A stretch of 10,325 nucleotides of DNA from an uncultured Muribaculaceae bacterium (lineage in GTDB: Bacteria; Bacteroidota; Bacteroidia; Bacteroidales; Muribaculaceae), in the NCBI GenBank assembly GCA_910578035.1, contig CAJTOB010000072.1:1-10325 (forward strand), read 5' to 3'. Numbering within the stretch: the stretch's first letter is position 1; every line of letters begins with the position of its first letter. The notes below the pieces were generated by a model. That model was not told the origin of the DNA. It did not search any database and saw only the letters and a program-made list of their open reading frames with translations. Made by a program: the position numbers and the translations under genes. Shown piece by piece: positions 1 through 6,288 of the stretch.

Positions 1-50
1 AAGCAAAAATACACCAACCTGTGTTTTCACATATGTTATTAAACAACCTC
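1..50 (-). mobile_element. Left partial insertion-sequence end (outward-facing)
   Basis: Positions 1-53 are identical, as a reverse complement, to 10272-10324 at the other end of the window, and identity stops abruptly at base 54. Read outward (minus strand), the element starts with GAGGTTGTTTAATAAC next to a TTA trinucleotide (51-53 on the plus strand read TAA). That fits an IS terminus beside a TNA target duplication, as known for some IS5-family groups. The minus strand also carries TATTTTTG (plus positions 4-11), a perfect Bacteroidota -7 box pointing out of the window, as expected for a transposase promoter just inside an IS end. No transposase codons lie within the window. The IS family is not identified with confidence. 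Confidence 0.6.
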
Positions 51-53
51 TAA
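1..53. repeat. Left copy of 53-bp terminal inverted repeat
   Basis: This is a perfect 53-bp match to the reverse complement of 10272-10324. It includes the presumed IS end (1-50) and the adjoining TAA (51-53). The match was counted base by base. The next base differs (A here, T in the other copy). Confidence 0.95.
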
Positions 54-74
54 AAGATATATTGAGTAAATAAT

Positions 75-110
75 GCACCCCAAAAGTTTTGTGTCTAACT
101 TTTGGGGTGC
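75..110 (-). terminator. Perfect 14-bp hairpin downstream of dnaJ; terminator or IS3-type end
   Basis: GCACCCCAAAAGTT (75-88) pairs perfectly with AACTTTTGGGGTGC (97-110) around an 8-nt loop. It lies 48 bp past the dnaJ stop, where a terminator of the grpE-dnaJ transcript would be expected. The minus-strand sequence after the stem (ATTATTTAC) is only moderately T-rich, so intrinsic termination is plausible but not textbook. The minus-strand string GCACCCCAAAAGTTAGACAC also resembles the ends of IS3-family (IS150-group) elements as I remember them. The hairpin could therefore be a solitary IS remnant that now serves as a terminator. Confidence 0.55.
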
Positions 111-158
111 TGTTTACTTGTTTGACGACCTCTACTCTGCGTATGTATCGGTAGTGGG

Positions 159-1322
159 TCAGTCGAAGATATGTTTTAGTTTGGAGAATATGCGGCGGCT
201 GTCGTCGGCGCTGGGCTTTATGCCGGGCTGGCTACGCATAGCTTCAAACCCTGCTTTCTGGGCATCGTTGAGGTTTTCGGGTATATAAACCATTATATTG
301 ATGAGTTCATCGCCGGTTCCGCCGTTTTCCTGATCGGGAAGCCCTTTTCCGCGCAGACGGAGCACCTTGCCGGGCTGTGTGCCGGCGGGAACATTCAGGC
401 GTGCACGGCCGGTAATAGTGGGAACCTCGACGGCTCCTCCGAGGGCTGCCGTAGGGATATCAAGCATCAGATTATAGATCACATCGGCGCCATCACGGAT
501 AAGCTCGGGGTGCTTGATTTCTTCTATCACCACGAGTAAATCGCCGGGCACACCTCCACCCTTGGGGTAATTGCCCTTACCACGGAGAGCGAATGTCTGC
601 CCTTCCTGAGCGCCTGCCGGAATGGAGAAGCTTACTTCAACATCGCGGCGCTGCACTCCCTCGCCGTTACAATAGGTGCAACGTTCGGAAATGACTTTGC
701 CTGAGCCGTCGCATGTCGGGCAGACCACGGTTGCTCCGCCAAAGCCGAACTGTGCGAACTGATTGTCCTGCACGTGGCCTTGTCCGTGGCAAGTCGGGCA
801 TGTGGCAAACGCCACTCCGTCCTTGGCACCGGTGCCGTTACAATGGTCGCAGGCCACAAAAGTAGGCACACGCAGAGTCTTGTCGACGCCTTTGGCAATC
901 TCTTCGAGAGTCATTTTCACCCTGATGCGAAGGTCCGAGCCACGCCGCTGACGGCGCTGTTGGCGTCGTCCGCCTGTTGCGCCACCGAATCCGCCGAAAC
1001 CGCCGAATTCTTCGGCAAAACGACGCAGGATATCGTTTATATCCATGCCACCGGCGCTGTAGAACCCGCCGGCTCCTCCTCCGGGGAAGCCCTGCGGACC
1101 CATCGAGTGGCCGTACTGATTGTACATTTCGCGTTTTTTCTCGTCGCTCAGAACATCATACGCTTCGGCTGCTTCCTTGAACTTTTCTTCGGCAGCCTTG
1201 TCGCCCGGATTACGGTCGGGATGATATTGAAGGGCAAGCTTGCGGTATGCTTTTTTTATCTGGTCGGGTGTGGCATCGCGTCCTACACCGAGCACTTCAT
1301 AATAATCTCGTTTTTCAGCCAT
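159..1322 (-). CDS. dnaJ: Chaperone protein DnaJ (Hsp40, type I)
   Basis: This is the J-domain co-chaperone that stimulates the DnaK ATPase and delivers unfolded clients in the cytoplasm. The 387-aa protein has the complete type I layout. The J domain spans residues 5-70 with the essential HPD at 34-36. A Gly/Phe-rich linker runs from about 75 to 117. The zinc domain has four CxxCxGxG motifs (Cys pairs at 158/161, 175/178, 201/204 and 215/218). The C-terminal client-binding and dimerisation domains follow. Length is normal for the family. The ATG lies 9 nt after the grpE stop, so the two genes are almost certainly cotranscribed. A short Arg/Gln-rich stretch (119-127) sits between the G/F linker and the first beta domain. 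No DnaK gene is in the window. Confidence 0.98.
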   Translation of the reverse strand: MAEKRDYYEVLGVGRDATPDQIKKAYRKLALQYHPDRNPGDKAAEEKFKEAAEAYDVLSDEKKREMYNQYGHSMGPQGFPGGGAGGFYSAGGMDINDILRRFAEEFGGFGGFGGATGGRRQQRRQRRGSDLRIRVKMTLEEIAKGVDKTLRVPTFVACDHCNGTGAKDGVAFATCPTCHGQGHVQDNQFAQFGFGGATVVCPTCDGSGKVISERCTYCNGEGVQRRDVEVSFSIPAGAQEGQTFALRGKGNYPKGGGVPGDLLVVIEEIKHPELIRDGADVIYNLMLDIPTAALGGAVEVPTITGRARLNVPAGTQPGKVLRLRGKGLPDQENGGTGDELINIMVYIPENLNDAQKAGFEAMRSQPGIKPSADDSRRIFSKLKHIFD

Positions 1323-1331
1323 AACAATCGC

Positions 1332-1943
1332 TTATTCGCCTACGGCCACTTTGGCGTGTCGGAGTACTTTGTCGTTTAGCATATAGCCCTTCTGGGTCGT
1401 ATCTATTACTTTACCCTTCAGGTCTTCTGAAGGCGCGGGAATTGTAGCTATTGCCTCATGAAAATCGGCATTGAACTCAGCTCCGTTGCTCTCCATCACT
1501 TTCACGCCCTGGCTTTCGAGGTATTTGATGAGTTTATTATATATCAGCACCATGCCCTCGCGCACGGCCTCGGCCGATGTATCTGAAGCCGCTGCATCGA
1601 GGCCTCGTTCGAAGTCATCAACGATAGGAAGAATGCCAAGAAGCACACGTTCACCGGCATTCTTGAGAAGGTCGGCTTTTTCGCGTGTGACGCGCTTTCG
1701 GTAATTATCAAATTCAGCCATAAGGAAAAGATAGTCTTTCTTTTCTTTTTCTATGGCTGCGCGCGCCTCGTCGAGTTCGTTCTGGAGACGGGCGTTCTCA
1801 TCGAGTTCGGCTTCGGCCACATTGTCGTCGGTCTCGTCTTCATCGAGCACGTCGAGAACTTCGGGCTCGTCCTTTATTTCTTCTGCCTTGGGAGCTGTCT
1901 GAGGCTCGCCTTTCTTATGTTGGTCTTTGTTGCTCATATTCAT
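1332..1943 (-). CDS. grpE: GrpE, nucleotide exchange factor for DnaK
   Basis: GrpE releases ADP from DnaK and completes the DnaK-DnaJ cycle; it acts as a dimer in the cytoplasm. The 203-aa protein has a low-complexity acidic N-terminus (about residues 17-50, rich in Asp and Glu). A long helix/coiled coil follows (about 50-95, including the conserved EFDNYRKR). The C-terminal beta-domain carries the signature FHEAIATIP...KGYMLNDKVLRHAKVAV (161-201). The ATG at 1943 is used; a second ATG two codons later (1937) would serve equally well, and no Shine-Dalgarno decides between them. It is immediately upstream of dnaJ. A 19-bp interrupted palindrome lies 30 bp upstream of the start and may control expression. 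Confidence 0.97.
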   Translation of the reverse strand: MNMSNKDQHKKGEPQTAPKAEEIKDEPEVLDVLDEDETDDNVAEAELDENARLQNELDEARAAIEKEKKDYLFLMAEFDNYRKRVTREKADLLKNAGERVLLGILPIVDDFERGLDAAASDTSAEAVREGMVLIYNKLIKYLESQGVKVMESNGAEFNADFHEAIATIPAPSEDLKGKVIDTTQKGYMLNDKVLRHAKVAVGE

Positions 1944-1973
1944 TGGTGGTTATTCATTAATCCCTATACAAAA

Positions 1974-2034
1974 ATGCGGCCAAAATCTGTTAAAAAGCCG
2001 CTTTGTCAAAAAGAATAACAAATTTTGGCTGCAT
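1974..2034 (-). promoter_or_regulatory. Interrupted palindrome between ispE and grpE
   Basis: The arm 1974-1992 matches the reverse complement of 2016-2034 at 17 of 19 positions (core GCCAAAAT...ATTTTGGC), with a 23-nt spacer. In the minus-strand RNA this gives 17 Watson-Crick pairs, one U-G wobble and one A-C mismatch, followed directly by TTTTTG. That arrangement would suit an intrinsic terminator or attenuator after ispE (its stop is 11 bp upstream in transcription direction). It could equally be a two-half-site operator for the grpE-dnaJ promoter. A weak promoter-like pair (TTTG, then AGATTTTG 18 nt later) overlaps the spacer and the 3' arm. The sequence does not resemble the CIRCE heat-shock operator. 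Confidence 0.6.
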
Positions 2035-2045
2035 ATCGTTCATGC

Positions 2046-2891
2046 TCAGAGGGTGTCGGTAAAAACTTCACATTCCGAAAAAGAGGCGGCAGCCTCTTCT
2101 GCCATTTTGGCACTTCCGAATACGCCATAGACGGCAGCTCCGGAACCCGACATAGACGCAAAAAGCGCCCCGGAGGCATACATGCGCTCCTTGACCGCAC
2201 CGATTTCAGGCCGCAAGGGGAAAACCGACGCCTCAAAACCATTGACCAGAAGGGGAGATGTGCGCCAGCGCTCAACGGGGTCGGAAATAGCCACAGCCGG
2301 CGACAAGCCCGGCTCAAGCGCCTCTACGGCAACACCGGCATAAGCTTCGCGCGTGGAGACTGCTTCTGACCGTGGCTTGGCAATAAGGAGACCAAGCCCA
2401 TTGAGAGCACTAATATCAACGGGGGCGAGTATTTCGCCTATTCCGGTGGCAAGCGCCGGACGATTATAGATAAAGAAGGGGCAATCGGCGCCTACTTTCA
2501 ATGCTACCTCCGCCATCTCACGGTCGCTGAGACCAAGACCGAAGAGTTCATTAGCACCCTTGATTGCGAAAGAGGCATCTGACGACCCTCCGCCCAGACC
2601 GGCACCCATCGGAACAATCTTTTTCAGATATACTTCAAGAGGCGGCAGAGTGCGACCGATATAGCCCTCCAGCGCCCTCAGGGCTTTCATCACAAGATTG
2701 TTTTCAGGAGAACAACTGCCAAAGTCATCTTCTGAATGAAACACTATGCCCTCCCCGCTGCCGGGAATAAGCTCGAGAATGTCACACCACCCTACCGGCA
2801 CCATAACCGTCGAAAGATTGTGATAGCCGTCGGGGCGTTTGCCGGTCACGCACAGGCCTATATTTATCTTGGCGTTAGGAAAGAGAATCAT
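2046..2891 (-). CDS. ispE: 4-diphosphocytidyl-2-C-methyl-D-erythritol kinase
   Basis: IspE phosphorylates the 2-hydroxyl of CDP-methylerythritol with ATP, the fourth step of the MEP (non-mevalonate) isoprenoid pathway, in the cytoplasm. The 281-aa protein is a GHMP-family kinase. The N-terminal substrate motif PNAKINIGL (5-13) contains the conserved Lys8, and DGYHNL (21-26) follows. The glycine-rich ATP loop is MGAGLGGGSSDAS (95-107). The catalytic Asp is in GADCPFF (Asp136). Length is normal. The ATG at 2891 lies 9 nt after the stop of the FadL-type gene, so it is probably cotranscribed with it and with the dehydrogenase. Presence of IspE implies that this organism makes isoprenoids by the MEP route, which is usual in Bacteroidales. 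Confidence 0.97.
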   Translation of the reverse strand: MILFPNAKINIGLCVTGKRPDGYHNLSTVMVPVGWCDILELIPGSGEGIVFHSEDDFGSCSPENNLVMKALRALEGYIGRTLPPLEVYLKKIVPMGAGLGGGSSDASFAIKGANELFGLGLSDREMAEVALKVGADCPFFIYNRPALATGIGEILAPVDISALNGLGLLIAKPRSEAVSTREAYAGVAVEALEPGLSPAVAISDPVERWRTSPLLVNGFEASVFPLRPEIGAVKERMYASGALFASMSGSGAAVYGVFGSAKMAEEAAASFSECEVFTDTL

Positions 2892-2900
2892 AGATGCTAT

Positions 2901-4220
2901 TTAGAAATTAACTCGGAAGCCGATAGACGGATTCCATGCATGAACCTTATAGTTTGCAGTAAAGGTCATATCCTTATCAAGAAGAAGATCTCTGTACGTG
3001 CACGATGCGCCATTCTCGCCAAGCCCTGCAACATATAAAAGCGACGCATCAATGCTGAAATTGCTTACAGGAGAGAACGAGAAACCGACAGAGGGCTCGA
3101 TTTTCGTCATACCCGGAGTCTCGGGATTATAGTGAATCTTGCTCACGGGTGTAGTATCTACCATCATGCCCGCACGAACCTGGAAACGCTTGGTGAGGTC
3201 ATACTGCGCCCCGAGGTGGAATGTCCATGAATTGCTGTAATTCTTTTCTATATACTGGTTATAGGGGGCCAGGGTCTCACTGAGAAATTCGATATCAAGA
3301 CTTTTGTATGCACTCCAGCCGGTCCACTGCGCATCGAATGCGAGCACGAGCTTTTCAAGCGGCTTGTATGCCACACCGAGATTGAGAACCGCAGCAGCCG
3401 GCATAGAGGCCGTGAAATTGGCTTTGTCGAGGATACCGAGCTTTGCCTCAAGAATCTGCCGGGCCACTTCATTGGCAAAACGGACTGAGGCATCCCCGCA
3501 TTTCACTTTCAGATTCATCTTGCTGCGGAACGATGCGCCGACCGTCCATTTATCGCTTATATCCCACATTGCGCCTACATTGACGCCGACAGTCACAGCC
3601 GCTTTGCCTTTAAGATTTATAGAAGCGGGAGTGTCTGAAAAGCGATATTCATTTCCAAGCATAGTAAGCATTGCATTCATAGAACTTTCCGAAACGAGCC
3701 CCTTATCGAGGTCTACATTGCCGAAAGTAATCATCGCACCGGCACCGATTGAAAGAGACGGAATGATGCGCCACGCAAGTGTTGGCTGAATGGTAAACGC
3801 CTTCAAAGCAACACGCTGATTCAACACTGCGCCGGGCCAATTATCGCCCCAGTTAATACCGCTGCCATAGGGCGTGTAGAAGCTCACTCCGGCCTTGAAA
3901 TTATCATACACGCTCATACCCAGATTGAAAGCCATAGGCGTAGAGGGGTCGTTGGCGGTCTTGTAGGTCTTGTCTCCTACCTCAGCCGAACCGTGGGCAA
4001 AAATACCGGTCACACTACCCTGAAAATCAAGAGTCTTATCGAGGAATCCAAGTCCAGCCGGATTGAATATCATGCTTTCCGCACCAAGCTTGAGAGCCGT
4101 TCCGGTATGTCCCATACCGTTCTGACGGGCACTTAATGTATTTATCTGATAGCCTTCGGCCGAAGCGGCCAAAGCGGCACACGACAGGACTCCTGCCGCA
4201 ATAATTTTTGAAACAGTCAT
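2901..4220 (-). CDS. FadL/OmpP1/TodX-family outer-membrane transport protein
   Basis: This is a predicted 14-stranded outer-membrane beta-barrel for uptake of hydrophobic molecules (long-chain fatty acids or aromatics in characterised relatives); its own substrate is unknown. I chose the ATG at 4220 (439 aa) because the frame extends upstream only to a TTG (4229) that overlaps the preceding gene's stop. The chosen ATG leaves a typical 5-nt gap and gives a clean signal peptide (Lys5, hydrophobic 6-19, likely cleavage after ASA at 21). The mature start EGYQINTLSARQNGMG and NPAGLGFL (53-60) match the N-terminal hatch region of FadL proteins. The many alternating amphipathic strands and the C-terminal Phe are typical of BAM-inserted barrels. 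Confidence 0.9.
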   Translation of the reverse strand: MTVSKIIAAGVLSCAALAASAEGYQINTLSARQNGMGHTGTALKLGAESMIFNPAGLGFLDKTLDFQGSVTGIFAHGSAEVGDKTYKTANDPSTPMAFNLGMSVYDNFKAGVSFYTPYGSGINWGDNWPGAVLNQRVALKAFTIQPTLAWRIIPSLSIGAGAMITFGNVDLDKGLVSESSMNAMLTMLGNEYRFSDTPASINLKGKAAVTVGVNVGAMWDISDKWTVGASFRSKMNLKVKCGDASVRFANEVARQILEAKLGILDKANFTASMPAAAVLNLGVAYKPLEKLVLAFDAQWTGWSAYKSLDIEFLSETLAPYNQYIEKNYSNSWTFHLGAQYDLTKRFQVRAGMMVDTTPVSKIHYNPETPGMTKIEPSVGFSFSPVSNFSIDASLLYVAGLGENGASCTYRDLLLDKDMTFTANYKVHAWNPSIGFRVNF

Positions 4221-4225
4221 ATTAA

Positions 4226-5212
4226 TCAACTAACTATGTTTATAGGGTTACCACCAAGGTAAGCCTTGATATTTTCAACGGCAATGCCAAGCAGCCGTTC
4301 GCGCGCCTCTGCCGACGACCACGCTATATGCGGTGTAATGTAGCAACGCGGAGCGGCAAGCAGCGGATTGTCAAAATGAGGAGGTTCATTATCCAGCACA
4401 TCGACACCGGCAGCATAGATTCGGCCCTCAACCAGAGCCTCGGCGAGGTCTCGGGCATTGACGAGAGGCCCGCGACCCGTGTTTATGAGAATCGCGGTCG
4501 GCTTCATCATGCCGAGGCGGCGAGCATCGACAAGACCTGCTGTTTCCGACGTCAACGGACAGTGCAGACTCACCACGTCGCTTTCAGCGAAAAGAGTATC
4601 GAGGTCTACTTTCACATATCCCTCGGGCAATTCAGCCTGATTCTTGGAGGTATATACGGCAATCCTCATACCGAGAGCCGCGGCAATCGCGGCTGTGGCC
4701 TGTCCGGTATTGCCGAAGCCGACCACCCCGAATGTCTTTCCTGCAAGTTCATGCCAGTCCTGTATGCGGAATGTGAAGTCGAGGCTCTCAGTCCATTCTC
4801 CCCGGCTAACTGCAGAGGCATATGTCTCCACACGGTTCACGATAGCGAGCAAGAGCGCAATGGCATGCTGTGCCACAGAAGCCGTGCTGTAAGCCGGAAT
4901 ATTCGTAACCGTAATTCCGGCTACTTTCGCAGCCTCTATATCCACTACATTATACCCGGTCGCAAGGACTCCGATATATTTCAAATCCGGCAACTGTGCA
5001 ATTGCCGCCGCATCTATCACAGTCTTGTTTGTCAGAGCCATCTGCGCCCCCTTGAGACGCGCCACAAGTTCCCCGGGAGCAGTTCGCTCCCATACAGTGC
5101 AGTCACAAAGGGCCGAAAGGGTCTCCCAGCGGGCATCGAGGGTAGGCTGCACCTGATATAGGGTGGCGCCATCGAGGCATACAAGTTTCATGTTGTCATG
5201 TAATACATTCAT
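4226..5212 (-). CDS. D-2-hydroxyacid dehydrogenase, glycerate dehydrogenase type
   Basis: This is an NAD(P)H-dependent reductase or dehydrogenase of D-2-hydroxyacids. Similarity to glycerate/hydroxypyruvate reductases (HprA-like) suggests interconversion of hydroxypyruvate and D-glycerate. The 328-aa protein has the family's split substrate domain. Its Rossmann nucleotide domain has GFGNTG at 165-170. The catalytic set is Arg247 (NTGRGPLV), Glu276 (DNEPP) and His295 (TPHIAW). TSKN follows the second Rossmann strand where NAD enzymes usually have an acidic residue, so cofactor preference is open. A second ATG at 5191 (giving MKLVCLDG...) matches the usual N-terminus of relatives better and may be the true start. 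The gene is the first after the prs terminator and is followed 5 nt later by the FadL-type gene. I see no clear promoter in the 105 bp upstream. Confidence 0.88.
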   Translation of the reverse strand: MNVLHDNMKLVCLDGATLYQVQPTLDARWETLSALCDCTVWERTAPGELVARLKGAQMALTNKTVIDAAAIAQLPDLKYIGVLATGYNVVDIEAAKVAGITVTNIPAYSTASVAQHAIALLLAIVNRVETYASAVSRGEWTESLDFTFRIQDWHELAGKTFGVVGFGNTGQATAAIAAALGMRIAVYTSKNQAELPEGYVKVDLDTLFAESDVVSLHCPLTSETAGLVDARRLGMMKPTAILINTGRGPLVNARDLAEALVEGRIYAAGVDVLDNEPPHFDNPLLAAPRCYITPHIAWSSAEARERLLGIAVENIKAYLGGNPINIVS

Positions 5213-5239
5213 AAAAGCAGATTAGGCTGTTTCATAAAA

Positions 5240-5271
5240 CAGTAGGGGCGCGTGTTCGGCGCCCCCTACTG
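5240..5271 (-). terminator. Intrinsic terminator hairpin downstream of prs
   Basis: CAGTAGGGGCGC (5240-5251) pairs with GCGCCCCCTACTG (5259-5271), leaving one bulged C and a 7-nt loop. On the minus strand the stem is followed by TTTTATG, as in a rho-independent terminator. It sits 46 bp after the prs stop. A small second inverted repeat, CTGTTT...AAACAG (5227-5242), overlaps its 3' foot. The TAGGGGCG...CGCCCCCTA core resembles palindromes that recur in Bacteroidota genomes as I recall them, so a REP-like origin is possible. Confidence 0.75.
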
Positions 5272-5317
5272 AATACTATAAATTTAACTCAGCCTTTTAT
5301 TTTTTGGCAGAGGCCGA

Positions 5318-6262
5318 TTATTTAATCAGATACTGCGATGAGATAGACTGATTGCTGTGCACCCTACGAATCGTATCGGCGAAAAGACGAGCCACAGATA
5401 TGATAGTGCACTTGCTGCAATCTTTTGTATAAGGAATCGAATTGGTGAAAATCATCTCTGTAAGAGCACTGTCGTTGACACGCTGAGTCGCAGGGTCGCT
5501 CATGATGGCATGCGATGCCAGGGCGCGCACTGACTTGGCTCCGTTTTCCATCATCAGGTCAGCAGCCTTGGTGATGGTGCCGGCGGTGTCTACCATATCG
5601 TCTACGAGAATCACGTTCTTATCCTTTACATCGCCGATAACAGTCATTTTGGCAACCACGTTGGCCTTTGCACGCTGCTTGTGGCAGAGCACCAGAGGCA
5701 CATCGAGGTACTTGGCGTAATTGTTCGCACGCTTTGCGCCGCCTACGTCGGGTGTTGCAATTACCATATCGGGGAGCTTGAGGCTCTGGATATAGGGAAT
5801 GAATACCGAAGAAGCATAGAGGTGGTCTACAGGGATATTGAAGAAGCCCTGGATCTGGTCGGCATGGAGATCCATTGTAATCACACGTGTAGCACCGGCT
5901 GTGACAAGCAGATCGGAAACGAGCTTGGCAGCGATAGACACACGAGGCTTGTCCTTGCGGTCCTGGCGTGCCCAGCCGAAATACGGCATAACGGCAATGA
6001 CCGATTTCGCAGAGGCGCGTTTTGCGGCATCAATCATCAGAAGCAGCTCCATGAGGTTGTCGCAATTGGGGAAGGTTGACTGCACTATATAGACTTCGCA
6101 GCCACGCACCGACTCTTCAAATGAAACCTCGAACTCGCCGTCGGCGAAATGTTCAATCTTCATCGAGCCTAATTCTACACCGAGTTCTTTGCAGATTTCT
6201 TCGGCCATATATCTCGACTTAGTGCCGGAAAAAATCTTGAAAGGTGAAAGGGAAGTATCCAT
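5318..6262 (-). CDS. prs: Ribose-phosphate pyrophosphokinase (PRPP synthase)
   Basis: The enzyme transfers the pyrophosphoryl group of ATP to ribose 5-phosphate to make PRPP, the precursor of purine, pyrimidine, NAD, histidine and tryptophan synthesis; it is cytosolic and hexameric in characterised relatives. The 314-aa protein has every class I landmark: FADGE (39-43), the ATP site RQDRKDKPR (99-107), DLHADQIQGFF with His133 (131-141), the flexible-loop Lys195 and Arg197, and the PRPP loop VILVDDMVDTAGT (217-229). Length is normal. The ATG at 6262 is 26 nt downstream of the amylase-family stop, so cotranscription is likely. A hairpin terminator follows the gene. I see no promoter of its own in the short gap. 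Confidence 0.97.
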   Translation of the reverse strand: MDTSLSPFKIFSGTKSRYMAEEICKELGVELGSMKIEHFADGEFEVSFEESVRGCEVYIVQSTFPNCDNLMELLLMIDAAKRASAKSVIAVMPYFGWARQDRKDKPRVSIAAKLVSDLLVTAGATRVITMDLHADQIQGFFNIPVDHLYASSVFIPYIQSLKLPDMVIATPDVGGAKRANNYAKYLDVPLVLCHKQRAKANVVAKMTVIGDVKDKNVILVDDMVDTAGTITKAADLMMENGAKSVRALASHAIMSDPATQRVNDSALTEMIFTNSIPYTKDCSKCTIISVARLFADTIRRVHSNQSISSQYLIK

Positions 6263-6288
6263 TGTGATTTATATGATATGATGGAATT

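Noticed and set aside
774..1379. 201-codon plus-strand open frame opposite dnaJ
   Set aside because: It is antisense to the conserved dnaJ and the end of grpE, with no family features.
2006..2317. 103-codon minus-strand frame overlapping the end of ispE and the palindrome
   Set aside because: It is out of frame with ispE, which is complete and conserved to its stop, and shows no recognisable domain.
4221..4229. TTG start for the FadL-type gene
   Set aside because: It overlaps the stop of the preceding gene. The ATG at 4220 gives a standard signal peptide.
4328..5161. 277-codon plus-strand open frame opposite the dehydrogenase
   Set aside because: It is fully antisense to a gene with intact catalytic residues, and its composition (rich in Arg, His, Cys and Ser) is typical of a non-coding shadow.
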